Part shown: piece by piece, positions 50,103 to 58,750 of the stretch | Layout: each line of letters begins with the position of its first letter | Numbering within the stretch: the first letter of the stretch is position 1 | Source of the DNA: JAJCZZ01 sp964569085 | GTDB lineage: Bacteria > Gemmatimonadota > Gemmatimonadetes > Longimicrobiales > Gaopeijiaceae | Direction: 5' to 3' | NCBI GenBank assembly: GCA_964569085.1 | Contig: CAZMTA010000009.1 | Coordinates: 1 to 64,000, forward strand | DNA length: 64,000 nucleotides | Made by a program: the position numbers and the translations under genes | Notes under the pieces: model-generated | What the model was told of the DNA's origin: nothing | What the model saw: the letters and a program-made list of their open reading frames with translations, nothing else | Databases searched by the model: none

Positions 50103-50596
50103 CCGGGGCCGACCGCGAAGGACCGCGCGGGGGAGGGACGGCCGAGCCGTCCCTCCCCCAGGTCCGCTTCAAGCGCCTCGAGACCAACCCGGACCTCCCA
50201 CTCCCCCACCGGGCCACCCCCCAGGCCGCGGGGTACGACGTGCGCACCTGCGAGGACGAGGTGGTCCTCGCGCCCGGGGAGATCCGGCTCGTGGCCACGG
50301 GGCTCGTGATGGAACTTCCGCCGGGCGTGGAGTGTCAGGTACGACCCCGTTCGGGGCTCGCGCTCCGACACGGCATCACCCTCCCCAACAGCCCCGGCAC
50401 CATCGATCCCGACTACCGGGGCGAGCTCCGGGTCATCCTCCAGAACACCGGCCCCGAGCCGGTCACCCTGGAGCGGGGCGAGCGCATCGCCCAGCTGGTC
50501 TTCGCGCGCTTCGAGACGCCGGAGGTGGTGGAGGCCGACGAGCTGGGCGAGACCCGGCGGGGGGACGGCGGCTTCGGGAGCACGGGCACGGGCTGA
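50099..50596 (+). CDS. dut: dUTP diphosphatase
   Basis: Hydrolyses dUTP to dUMP, keeping uracil out of DNA; 165 aa, trimeric. All five motifs can be traced: AAGYDVRTCED (motif 1), RPRSGLALRHGI (2), NSPGTIDPDYRGELRV (3), RGERIAQLVF (4) and GDGGFGSTG (5, glycine-rich tail over the active site). It begins at GTG 50099, which overlaps the ald stop, and its first ~18 residues are a non-conserved Gly/Pro-rich extension. A later in-frame start would also keep the enzyme complete. Confidence 0.93.
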   Translation: MTGADREGPRGGGTAEPSLPQVRFKRLETNPDLPLPHRATPQAAGYDVRTCEDEVVLAPGEIRLVATGLVMELPPGVECQVRPRSGLALRHGITLPNSPGTIDPDYRGELRVILQNTGPEPVTLERGERIAQLVFARFETPEVVEADELGETRRGDGGFGSTGTG

Positions 50597-50616
50597 ATGC
50601 GCGCCCCTCCGTCGGG

Positions 50617-50645
50617 CCCCGTTCTTGCAGCGCGGGGTGGCTTTT
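50617..50645 (+). terminator. Possible terminator after dut
   Basis: CCCCG (50617-50621) pairs with CGGGG (50633-50637) and a TTTT run follows at 50642-50645. Short stem, moderate support. Confidence 0.35.
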
Positions 50646-50713
50646 CGTCCCGCAGAAACGTATGTTCTCGGGCCCTCTCCGGGGCCTGTCCATTAGCCTC
50701 AGCTCCGTGACCA

Positions 50714-51760
50714 TTGTCGCCCATCAGTAGCTGGTTCAATTCGGGCCGCCTCGTGCCGGTCAACGACATCGCCGTGGATCTGGGTACGGCCAACACCCTC
50801 GTCTACGTGAAGGGTGAGGGCATCGTCCTCAACGAGCCCTCCGTGGTGGCCGTGGAGAAGGGCGGATCCAAGCGCATCATGGGCATCGGGCTGGAGGCCA
50901 AGCGCATGCTCGGCCGGACGCCGGAGGGCATCGAGGCCATCCGCCCCCTGAAGGACGGCGTCATCGCGGACGTGGACGTGACGGAGATGATGCTCCGCCA
51001 CTTCCTCAAGCAGGTGACGGCCAAGCGCATCTTCCGCATCAAGCCCCGCGTGGTGGTCGGGGTCCCGTCCGGGATCACCGAGCTCGAGCGGCGCGCCGTC
51101 CGCTCCTCCGCCATGGCCGCCGGGGCCAAGGCGGTCTACATGTCCGACGAGCCCATGGCGGCCGCCATCGGCGTCGGGCTCCCGGTGGAGACGCCCACGG
51201 GGAACATGGTCATCGACATCGGGGGCGGGACCACGGAGATCGCGGTCATCGCCCTCTCGGGCATCGTCTCCAACACCTCGATCCGGGTGGGCGGGGACGA
51301 GCTCGACTCGGCCATCGTCACCTTCCTCCGCAAGAACTACAACCTCCTCATCGGAGAGCCGACGGCGGAGGCGATCAAGATCCAGATCGGCTCCGCGTTC
51401 GACTTCGGCGAGGAGCGGGAGATGGAGGTGAAGGGCCGGGACCTGGTGAGCGGGATCCCCAAGACCGTCACCGTGCACTCCCAGGAGATCCGGGAGTGCA
51501 TCCAGGAGCCCATCCAGGCCATCGTCGAGGCGGTGCGGCGGGCGCTGGAGATCACCCCCCCCGAGCTGTCCTCCGACATCGTGGATCGCGGCATCGTGAT
51601 GACCGGCGGTGGAGCCCTCATCCGGGGTCTGGACCGACTCTTGCAGCACGAGACGAACCTGCCCATCCACGTCGACGAAGAGCCCCTGACGTGCGTGGTC
51701 CGAGGTGCGGGCCGCATCCTCGACGACCTGCACAAATATCGCTCGGTTCTGGTGACCTGA
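50714..51760 (+). CDS. mreB: Rod-shape actin MreB
   Basis: Cytoplasmic actin homologue that guides cell-wall elongation; 348 aa. Phosphate 1 loop DIAVDLGTANTLVYVKGEGIVLNEPSVVAV, phosphate 2 VIDIGGGTTEIAVIALSG and the adenosine motif IVMTGGGALIRGLDRLL are intact. The frame is closed upstream by TGA 50708-50710, so the first possible start is TTG 50714, giving MSPISSWFNSGRL; no Shine-Dalgarno is visible. First gene of the complete mreBCD-mrdA-rodA operon. Confidence 0.95.
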   Translation: MSPISSWFNSGRLVPVNDIAVDLGTANTLVYVKGEGIVLNEPSVVAVEKGGSKRIMGIGLEAKRMLGRTPEGIEAIRPLKDGVIADVDVTEMMLRHFLKQVTAKRIFRIKPRVVVGVPSGITELERRAVRSSAMAAGAKAVYMSDEPMAAAIGVGLPVETPTGNMVIDIGGGTTEIAVIALSGIVSNTSIRVGGDELDSAIVTFLRKNYNLLIGEPTAEAIKIQIGSAFDFGEEREMEVKGRDLVSGIPKTVTVHSQEIRECIQEPIQAIVEAVRRALEITPPELSSDIVDRGIVMTGGGALIRGLDRLLQHETNLPIHVDEEPLTCVVRGAGRILDDLHKYRSVLVT

Positions 51761-51785
51761 GCGTCCGGGCTGGAAGGAGGTAACC

Positions 51786-52802
51786 ATCAGTCTCCCCTAC
51801 GGCCCGGAAGACGACTCCGCCGCGAACCGCCGACAGGCGGCCGTGGCGCTGGTGTTCGTCCTGATCGCCCTGGCCACAACCTACGTACCGGAGGCCGCGC
51901 AGCAGCGCGTGGCGTCCGGTCTCCGCGCCAGCCTCCTCCGACCCTTCGTCGCCACCCAGCAGGTGCTGATGGACACCCGGCGGCGCGCCACCGACGCCGA
52001 GACGCTCCAGGCCCGCCTGGACTCGGCCTCGGTCATCCTCTCCACCCAGAGCGCGCTCGTCGACGAGAACCGCGCCCTCCGGGACCTCCTCTCCATCTCC
52101 GAGCGTCTGGGACCCCGGTACGAGCCGGTGGCCCTGATCCGGTCGGGGACCATCGGGTCCGAGAGCATGTTCATCGTGGGGCTGGGCACCGAGGACGGCG
52201 TGCGGGTGGGCGCCCCGGTGGTGGACCGCCACGGCCTGGTGGGCGTCATCCGTCAGGTGCGCCCCGACGCCGCCGTCGGGATCGACTGGACCCATCCCGA
52301 CTTCCGCGCCAGCGCCATGCTCCTGGACGGGACCTCCTACGGGATCGTGGAGAACCGCCGCGGCGAGTTCCGGGAGGAGGATCGCCTGATCCTCACAGGA
52401 GGGGCGTACCACGAGCGGGTGCCCGACGGCACGCCGGTCCTCACCTCGGGGCTCGGCGGGGTCTATCCCCGTGGGATCCCCCTCGGGGTCATCGACGGCG
52501 TGGCCGAGGTCGAGGCCCAGTGGCGGAAGAGCTACTGGCTTCGACCCATGGCGAAGCCCGCGGGCGTCACCCACGCGCTGGTCCAGGTCGGGGACGACCC
52601 GTGGCGGGACCTGGCGGGCGTCTTCTCCGACACCCTCTCGGCGCCTCCGCCGTTCCCCAGCGACTCGGCGGGTCCGCGGCCGGTCACGGACAGCACCGCC
52701 CGCCCCACCCCGCTGGAGCGTCTGCGGATCCTGGCCGACAGCGTGAGCATGCTGCGCTCGGAGCTGGCGCGGGTCCGCGCGTCCTCCGGGGGGACCTCGT
52801 GA
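51786..52802 (+). CDS. mreC: Rod-shape protein MreC (probable ATC start)
   Basis: Periplasmic scaffold of the elongasome, about 338 aa. A single transmembrane helix (VALVFVLIALATTYVP) precedes a coiled coil (ETLQARLDSASVILSTQ) and the MreC beta domain (GVRVGAPVVDRHGLVGVI, GLGGVYPRGIPLG). The frame is open from a TGA at 51753. A perfect AAGGAGG (51774-51780) lies five bases before ATC 51786, giving a 19-residue cytoplasmic N-terminus. The only canonical alternative, GTG 51843, would begin inside the membrane helix and has no ribosome binding site. No ATG, GTG, TTG or CTG lies between. Confidence 0.9.
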   Translation: MSLPYGPEDDSAANRRQAAVALVFVLIALATTYVPEAAQQRVASGLRASLLRPFVATQQVLMDTRRRATDAETLQARLDSASVILSTQSALVDENRALRDLLSISERLGPRYEPVALIRSGTIGSESMFIVGLGTEDGVRVGAPVVDRHGLVGVIRQVRPDAAVGIDWTHPDFRASAMLLDGTSYGIVENRRGEFREEDRLILTGGAYHERVPDGTPVLTSGLGGVYPRGIPLGVIDGVAEVEAQWRKSYWLRPMAKPAGVTHALVQVGDDPWRDLAGVFSDTLSAPPPFPSDSAGPRPVTDSTARPTPLERLRILADSVSMLRSELARVRASSGGTS

Positions 52803-52813
52803 GGAGCAGCCCC

Positions 52814-53281
52814 ATGGCCTGGGTGGTGGTGGCGGGGCTCGTGATCCTCCACTTCCTCCTCCACGTGGGCTTCGGCCTCGACCGGACGGCGCCGGATCTC
52901 CTCACCGTGGCGCTCCTCCTCTCGGCCCGGGAGGTCGGGATGGGGCCGGCGGCGGGGATCGGGCTCTTCTTCGGGCTCCTGGAGGACGCGCTCAGCGTCC
53001 TGTCCTTCGGGGCGAACGCCGTCGCCATGACCGTGCTCGGCGCCCTCGGCGCGCTCACCCGGGATCTCTTCGTCGGCGACTCGTTCTTCTTCCTGTTCTT
53101 CTACTTCCTCCTCGGGAAGTGGGCACGGGATTTGATGCACTGGCTCATGGTGGGCCCGGCGCTCCGCCCGCCGTTCGTCGAGACCTTCCTCCTCGACAGC
53201 CTTCTGGCGGGTCTCTACGCGGCGGCGGTGGGCACGCTCATCATGGCGTTCACCGGTTACTGGCGGGAGGCTCGCCCGTGA
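52814..53281 (+). CDS. mreD: Rod-shape protein MreD
   Basis: Small integral-membrane subunit of the elongation complex, 155 aa with five or six hydrophobic segments (WVVVAGLVILHFLLHVGF to the last, LYAAAVGTLIMAFTGYW). ATG 52814 has AGGAG (52802-52806) seven bases upstream; GTG 52799, overlapping the mreC stop in GTGA, is an alternative five residues earlier. The gene lies in the usual order and ends in a GTGA overlap with mrdA. Confidence 0.9.
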   Translation: MAWVVVAGLVILHFLLHVGFGLDRTAPDLLTVALLLSAREVGMGPAAGIGLFFGLLEDALSVLSFGANAVAMTVLGALGALTRDLFVGDSFFFLFFYFLLGKWARDLMHWLMVGPALRPPFVETFLLDSLLAGLYAAAVGTLIMAFTGYWREARP

Positions 53282-55143
53282 AGACCCATCATCCTCTGGC
53301 GCGTCGGGCGCGAGCCCAGGGCGCCTACGTCTTCATCGTCCTCTTCATGGGGATCCTGGCCGCGGCCTTCTTCCGGGTGCAGGTCCTGCGTTCGGACACC
53401 TGGGAGCTCCGCGCCGAGTCCAACCGGCTGCGCCAGCTCCCGGTCCCGGCCCCCCGGGGCACCATCTACGACCGCAACGGGCGGATCCTGGCGGACAACG
53501 TGCCCGGCTACGCCATCACGCTCCTCCCCGGGCCGCCCGACTCCATCCGGTCCACCCTGGAGCGGATGCAGCCGTACATGGAGGAGCTGACGGACGAGCG
53601 CGTGGAGCGCCTGCTCACCGACCTCCGGCGCTACGGGACCGAGGTCGTGGTGGACGCGGACGCGCCCTTCGGGCTCGTGAGCGCGCTGGAGGAGCGGCGG
53701 AGCGAGTTCCCCGACGTCTACATCGAGATGCGGCCCCGCCGTCGCTACCCCAGCGGCGAGGTCCTTGGCCACGTCATGGGATACGTGGGCGAGATCACCC
53801 GGGAGGAGCTGGGCTCGGAGAGCTTCCCGGAGGGCTTCTACGACCAGGGCATGGTCGTGGGGAAGACCGGGATCGAGCGCCAGTACGAGACCATGCTCCA
53901 GGGCCGCCGCGGCCTCCGCTACGTCGAGGTGGACGCGCGGGGCCGCATCGTCGGGGACTTCAGCGGGTTCACCGCCGACCGGGGCGACGGGGGGGACGAC
54001 CTCCAGCTCAACCTGGACCTGGACCTCCAGGAGTGGGTCCACGAGATCTGGCCCGACTCCATGACCGGAGCGCTGGTGGCCCTCGACCCCGCCGACGGGG
54101 GCGTCCTGGCCCTCTACTCCGCCCCCTCCTTCGACCCCAACGAGTTCGTGGGGGGGATCGACTCGGAGCTGTGGGCGGAGCTCAACACGGCGGAGGAGAA
54201 GCCCCTCTACAACCGGGCCACGCTGGGCCTCTACGCGCCGGCCTCCACCTTCAAGCTGGCTTCCGCCGGCCTGGCGCTGGACGCCGGGGCCATCACGCCC
54301 GAGGAGCGGATGCCCGTCCCGTGCACCGGTTCCTTCTACTACGGAAACCGGTCGTGGGGCTGCTGGTACGACGCCGGCCACGGGTACAACAACCTCTCCC
54401 AGGCGATCGCCAACTCCTGCGACGTCTACTTCTACCAGATGGGCCTGAAGGTCGGCCTCGAGGACTTCCTGACCCGCGCCACCGACGTGGGCTTCAGCCG
54501 CGAGTGCGGCATCGACCTTCCCCAGGAGAGCCGCGGGATCTTCCCGGCGGACAAGAGCTTCTGGAACGAGCGCTTCGGGTACACGCCCCAGGAGGGCGAG
54601 GTGCTCTCCCTGGCCATCGGACAGGGGCCCAACTCCCAGACGCCGCTCAAGATGGCCCAGTTCTACACGGCGCTGGCGCGGGACGGCTCGGCGCCGCCCC
54701 CGACCCTCGCCCGGGGGATCGAGCTGGGGGAGGGCTGGTCCCTCAACCTGGAGGAGGAGGACCTGGCGTCGCTGCGCGAGGGGATGCGGGCCGTGACCGC
54801 ACCCGGAGGGACGGCCCACTTCCGCACCGCCATGGAGCACTGGGAGGTCATCGGCAAGACGGGGACCGGGGAGCACGCGCTGAGCCAGGCCGGCATCCGC
54901 CCGGAGCACGCGTGGTTCGCGGGCCTGGCCGGACCCCCGGGGGAGGCTCCGGAGATCGTGATCGTCGCGCTGGTCGAGTACGGCGCGAGCGGGTCCCAGA
55001 CCGCGTCGCCCATCGTGGCCAAGGCCGCGGACTTCTACCTCCGGCGCAAGTACGGCATCCCCATCGACACCATCCAGACCTACATGGAGCACCTCCAGAG
55101 CGGGACGCCGGCGCCCTGGTACCGGGAACGGTTCCTCCGGTGA
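53278..55143 (+). CDS. mrdA: Penicillin-binding protein 2 (elongation transpeptidase)
   Basis: Monofunctional class B PBP that crosslinks peptidoglycan along the cell side wall, 621 aa. One N-terminal transmembrane anchor (about residues 12-32) is followed by the dimerisation domain with RGTIYDRNGRILADN and the transpeptidase domain: S323-TFK (catalytic Ser in YAPASTFKLAS), the second motif in ANSCDVYFYQ, and K527-TG in GKTGTGEH. GGGAGG (53265-53270) is seven bases before GTG 53278. It overlaps mreD and rodA by four bases each. It is the expected mecillinam-type target. Confidence 0.96.
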   Translation: MKTHHPLARRARAQGAYVFIVLFMGILAAAFFRVQVLRSDTWELRAESNRLRQLPVPAPRGTIYDRNGRILADNVPGYAITLLPGPPDSIRSTLERMQPYMEELTDERVERLLTDLRRYGTEVVVDADAPFGLVSALEERRSEFPDVYIEMRPRRRYPSGEVLGHVMGYVGEITREELGSESFPEGFYDQGMVVGKTGIERQYETMLQGRRGLRYVEVDARGRIVGDFSGFTADRGDGGDDLQLNLDLDLQEWVHEIWPDSMTGALVALDPADGGVLALYSAPSFDPNEFVGGIDSELWAELNTAEEKPLYNRATLGLYAPASTFKLASAGLALDAGAITPEERMPVPCTGSFYYGNRSWGCWYDAGHGYNNLSQAIANSCDVYFYQMGLKVGLEDFLTRATDVGFSRECGIDLPQESRGIFPADKSFWNERFGYTPQEGEVLSLAIGQGPNSQTPLKMAQFYTALARDGSAPPPTLARGIELGEGWSLNLEEEDLASLREGMRAVTAPGGTAHFRTAMEHWEVIGKTGTGEHALSQAGIRPEHAWFAGLAGPPGEAPEIVIVALVEYGASGSQTASPIVAKAADFYLRRKYGIPIDTIQTYMEHLQSGTPAPWYRERFLR

Positions 55144-56375
55144 CCCGGCTCTTCGAGCGATGGGCGGTGGACGCGCCCCTGGTGCTGGCCATCATGGGGC
55201 TGTCCCTCTTCGGGATCGCCATGATCTACTCCGCCGGGGTGGTCTACATCCCCAACCCGGTGACCCAGGACGCCTGGTGGCGCCAGCTCATCTGGTTCGG
55301 CATGGCGCTGGTGGGCTTCACCTTCGTGGCGCGGGTCCCCCTCCGGTGGATCGAATGGGTGGCGGTGCCCGGGTACGTGGTGAGCGTGGTCCTCCTGGTG
55401 GTCACCCTCGTCATCGGGACGGGGTCGGGGACGGCCCAGGGGGTGAAGAGCTGGATCGACCTGGGGGTGATCCGATTCCAGCCCTCGGAGATCGCCAAGA
55501 TCTCGACCATCCTGGTGCTGGCGCGGCTCCTGGCGGCCCGGGACGAGCCGCTCCACTCCCTCCGGGACCTCCTGGTGCCGGCGGTGCTCATCTTCCTCCC
55601 CCTGGCCCTGGTCCTCCTCCAGCCCGACCTGGGGACGGCCCTGGCCTTCGTGGGGATCCTCTTCGCCATGCTCTTCTGGGCGGGGACGCCGGTGGCGCTC
55701 CTCCTCCTGGTGGCGAGCCCCGGCGCCGGGCTGATCCTGTCGTTCGACACGGTCATCTGGTCGTGGTACATCGTGGCCGTGGTGGCCTTCCTGTATTTCT
55801 ACCGGTACCGGCTCTTCCTCTTCGAGTCCGTGGCCGTCATCCTGGCCAACGTGGCCGCGGGGACCATCTCCCGACCGCTCTGGAACTCGCTGGCGGAGTA
55901 CCAGCAGAACCGTCTCCTGGTCTTCCTGGACCCGGAGGTGGACGCCCGGGGCGCGGGGTACCAGCTCATCCAGTCCAAGGTCGCCATCGGGAGCGGCGGC
56001 CTCCTGGGGAAGGGCTTCACGCTGGGCACCCAGAAGCGGTTCGACTTCCTCCCGGAGCAGCACACGGACTTCATCTTCAGCGTGGTGGGGGAGGAGCTCG
56101 GATTCGCGGGGACGCTCTTCGCGATCATGGCCTTCGGCTACGTGCTCTATCGCCTGGTCCACCTGGCCAAGGAGTCCTCCGATCCCTTTGCCGGCCTCGT
56201 CCTGCTGGGTATCTTCGGGGCCTGGCTCGTCCACATCTTCGTGAACATCGGCATGACCGTCGGGGTCGTCCCGATCACGGGGATCCCCCTCCCGTTCGTG
56301 AGCTACGGAGGGACCTTTCTCCTGATGTCCTGGGTGGCGGTCGCCATCGCCGTCCGGGTCGCCCACGAGCGCTGA
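55140..56375 (+). CDS. rodA: Rod-shape peptidoglycan polymerase RodA
   Basis: SEDS-family glycosyltransferase that polymerises lipid II together with PBP2; 411 aa with about ten hydrophobic segments. Conserved: SWIDLGVIRFQPSEIAKI, LLQPDLGTAL, QLIQSKVAIGSGGLLGKGF, QHTDFIFSVVGEELGF and ITGIPLPFVSYGGT, with the catalytic Asp in the FLPEQHTDF loop. The start is GTG 55140, overlapping the mrdA stop. Last gene of the rod-shape operon; accD follows 53 bases later. Confidence 0.96.
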   Translation: MTRLFERWAVDAPLVLAIMGLSLFGIAMIYSAGVVYIPNPVTQDAWWRQLIWFGMALVGFTFVARVPLRWIEWVAVPGYVVSVVLLVVTLVIGTGSGTAQGVKSWIDLGVIRFQPSEIAKISTILVLARLLAARDEPLHSLRDLLVPAVLIFLPLALVLLQPDLGTALAFVGILFAMLFWAGTPVALLLLVASPGAGLILSFDTVIWSWYIVAVVAFLYFYRYRLFLFESVAVILANVAAGTISRPLWNSLAEYQQNRLLVFLDPEVDARGAGYQLIQSKVAIGSGGLLGKGFTLGTQKRFDFLPEQHTDFIFSVVGEELGFAGTLFAIMAFGYVLYRLVHLAKESSDPFAGLVLLGIFGAWLVHIFVNIGMTVGVVPITGIPLPFVSYGGTFLLMSWVAVAIAVRVAHER

Positions 56376-56428
56376 CTCGGCGGGCGAGAGACCGCCCGCC
56401 GCGGCCGCATCGACACCCGGGAGCCCAC

Positions 56429-57307
56429 ATGGCGTGGTTCCGAAAAGAGAAGCAGCCCCTCAAGCCCCAGGACAAGCGTGACGTCCCGGGGGACGTGTTC
56501 GACAAGTGCAAGGGGTGCGGGGAGATCCTCTACCGTGAGAGGCTCGCCCAGAACCTCAACGTCTGTCCGGACTGCGGCACGCACCTCCGCATCTCCGCCG
56601 AGGGCTACATCGAGCTCCTCCTGGACGAGGGGACGTGGGAGGAGATGGACGCCGACCTCCGCGCCGGCGACCCGCTGGGCTTCCGGGACCTGAAGTCCTA
56701 CGAGGACCGCATCGCGGCCGCCGAGGCCCGGGGGAAGAAGGAGGCCGTCCGGACCGGGACGGGGGCCATCCGCGCCATGGACGTGGCGCTGGCCGTCATG
56801 GACTTCTCCTTCATCGGAGGCTCCATGGGCTCCGTCGTGGGCGAGAAGATCGCCCGGGCGGGGAAGGTGGCGCTGGAGCGGGAGACGCCCTTCATCGTGG
56901 TCTCGGCTTCGGGCGGCGCCCGCATGCAGGAGGGGATCTACTCCCTCATGCAGATGGCCAAGACCTCCGCGGTGCTGGCCCGTCTCCACGAGGCCGGCCT
57001 GCCGTACGTGTCGATCCTGACCCACCCCACCACCGGGGGGGTCACCGCCTCCTACGCGATGCTCGGGGACGTGAACCTCGCCGAGCCCGGAGCCCTGATC
57101 GGCTTCGCCGGCCCCCGGGTGATCGAGGAGACCATCAAGCAGGAGCTCCCCAAGGGCTTCCAGCGTTCCGAGTTCCTCCTGGAGCACGGCATGGTCGACC
57201 GGGTCGTCGACCGCCGGGAGATGAAGGAGACCGTGGCCCGGCTGCTGGCCCACATGACCGGCGCCGAGCCCGTCGCCGCGGCCGGGGCCGACGACGCCTC
57301 CTCCTGA
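56429..57307 (+). CDS. accD: Acetyl-CoA carboxylase carboxyltransferase subunit beta
   Basis: Transfers CO2 from biotin carrier to acetyl-CoA in the first step of fatty-acid synthesis; 292 aa. The N-terminal zinc ribbon has C27, C30, C46 and C49. The crotonase-like core shows FIGGSMGSVVGEKIARA, VSASGGARMQEG, TTGGVTASYAMLGD and AGPRVIEETI. ATG 56429 follows GGGAG. accA was not seen, so the alpha subunit is elsewhere. folC follows four bases after the stop, a common pairing. Confidence 0.96.
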   Translation: MAWFRKEKQPLKPQDKRDVPGDVFDKCKGCGEILYRERLAQNLNVCPDCGTHLRISAEGYIELLLDEGTWEEMDADLRAGDPLGFRDLKSYEDRIAAAEARGKKEAVRTGTGAIRAMDVALAVMDFSFIGGSMGSVVGEKIARAGKVALERETPFIVVSASGGARMQEGIYSLMQMAKTSAVLARLHEAGLPYVSILTHPTTGGVTASYAMLGDVNLAEPGALIGFAGPRVIEETIKQELPKGFQRSEFLLEHGMVDRVVDRREMKETVARLLAHMTGAEPVAAAGADDASS

Positions 57308-57311
57308 CGGG

Positions 57312-58691
57312 GTGGACGACGCCGCCCCCGGGGGATCCGGGTCCGCCCCCGCCACGCCGGACCGGCTGGACCGCCCCTTCGCGGACCCCCTCTTCATGGA
57401 GCTCTTTCCCCCGCTGGCCACGGGCGTCCACTGGGGCCTCGAGCGCACCGAGGCGGCCCTGGCCGAGCTCGGGGATCCCCACCTCGCCCGCCCGTCCGTC
57501 CACGTGGGCGGCACCAACGGGAAGGGCTCGGTGGTCAGCACGGTCTCCGCGGCCCTGAACCAGGCGGGCTTCCGCGCCGCCTGCTACACCTCCCCGCACC
57601 TCTGCTCCTTCCGGGAGCGCTTCGCGGTGCGGGGTCGGGCGCTCTCCGAGGCCACGCTGCGGGCGCGGGCCGACGAGATCCGGGAGGTCGTGGTGCGCCA
57701 CGAGCTCACCTTCTTCGAGGCCGTCACCGTCCTGGCGTTCCACGCCTTCGCGGCCGAGGAGGTGGACGTGGTCGTGGCGGAGGTGGGGCTGGGCGGGCGG
57801 CTCGACGCCACCAACGTCCTCCGGCCGGTGGTGGCCGCCGTCACCAATGTGGCCCTGGACCACGCCGACTTCCTCGGGAACACCCTCCCCGAGATCGCCC
57901 GGGAGAAGGCGGGCATCATCAAGCCGGGGGTGCCGTTCGTCACGGCGGAGACGGACCCGGGGCTGCTGGCCCTCTTCCGGGAGGTGTGCCGGGAGCGCGG
58001 CGCGGCGGAGATGGTCGTGGTGGACCCCCGCACCGACGTTCGGGAGCTGGAGGTGGAGGCCGACCACACCGCCTTCACCCTGGACACCCGGGCCTGGGGC
58101 GAGCTGCGGGTGCGGACCCCCCTGGTGGGACGGCACCAGGCCGCCAACGCCGCTCTGGCCGTGGAGGTCCTGGAGCACCTTCCCGACGCGCTTCGCCCCG
58201 ACGCCGAGGCCGTCCTCCGGGGCATCGCCGGCGTGCGCTACCCGGGGCGGGACCAGATCGAGCTCCTGGACGGGACCACCTGGCTCTTCGACGTGGCGCA
58301 CAACACCGCGGGCATCGAGTCCCTCGTGGACACGCTGGGTCGGGTGGCGCTGCCCGGGCCCCGGGTGGCGCTGGTGGGCGTCCTGGGCGACAAGGACTGG
58401 CGGAGCATGCTCCCTCCTCTGCTGGAGCGGGTGGACCGGGCCATCTTCACCCAGGCTCCGTCGGCTCCGCCGGAGCGGCGCTGGGATCCGGCGGAGGCGG
58501 CCGACTCCGTGGCGGACGCCGCCCGGGCCGCCGGGACCGGGCTCCAGGTGGAGGAGGGCTTCGACGCGGCCGTGGCCCGGGCCCGTGAGGCGGCGGGGGA
58601 GGGGACGGTGGTCGTGACCGGGTCGTGCCACACCGTGGGCTCGGCGCTCCGGGCGCTGGGGCGGGAGCCGCTGGGGTCCGGCGAGGGCTGA
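57312..58691 (+). CDS. folC: Bifunctional folylpolyglutamate/dihydrofolate synthase
   Basis: Mur-ligase-fold enzyme adding glutamate to dihydropteroate and folates; 459 aa. ATP loop VHVGGTNGKGSVVSTVSAAL; the next conserved parts are YTSPHLCSFRERFAVRG, VVVAEVGLGGRLDATNVLRPVVAAVTNVALDH and KAGIIKPGVPFVTAE; the C-terminal domain has DVAHNTAGIESL. GTG 57312 starts four bases after accD. The first ~20 residues are a Pro/Gly-rich extension and the true start could be slightly later. Confidence 0.94.
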   Translation: MDDAAPGGSGSAPATPDRLDRPFADPLFMELFPPLATGVHWGLERTEAALAELGDPHLARPSVHVGGTNGKGSVVSTVSAALNQAGFRAACYTSPHLCSFRERFAVRGRALSEATLRARADEIREVVVRHELTFFEAVTVLAFHAFAAEEVDVVVAEVGLGGRLDATNVLRPVVAAVTNVALDHADFLGNTLPEIAREKAGIIKPGVPFVTAETDPGLLALFREVCRERGAAEMVVVDPRTDVRELEVEADHTAFTLDTRAWGELRVRTPLVGRHQAANAALAVEVLEHLPDALRPDAEAVLRGIAGVRYPGRDQIELLDGTTWLFDVAHNTAGIESLVDTLGRVALPGPRVALVGVLGDKDWRSMLPPLLERVDRAIFTQAPSAPPERRWDPAEAADSVADAARAAGTGLQVEEGFDAAVARAREAAGEGTVVVTGSCHTVGSALRALGREPLGSGEG

Positions 58692-58713
58692 ACGGCAGAC
58701 GGCCGCGCGCCGG

Positions 58714-58741
58714 TTGAATCGACCCGCCCTACCGCTAGATT
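58714..58741 (+). promoter_or_regulatory. Promoter giving a probably leaderless hisS transcript
   Basis: TTGAAT (58714-58719) and TAGATT (58736-58741) are 16 bases apart. The -10 box ends nine bases before the hisS ATG, so transcription should start at or next to the start codon, and no Shine-Dalgarno is present. Confidence 0.5.
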
Positions 58742-58750
58742 CCGCGTTCC

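Noticed and set aside
50625..50666. TTGCAG and TATGTT as an mreB promoter
   Set aside because: Spacing is 30 bases, too long for sigma-70; no better pair was found in the 117-base spacer.
51843..51845. GTG 51843 as the mreC start
   Set aside because: It lacks a ribosome binding site and would begin inside the transmembrane helix, while a perfect AAGGAGG points to ATC 51786.
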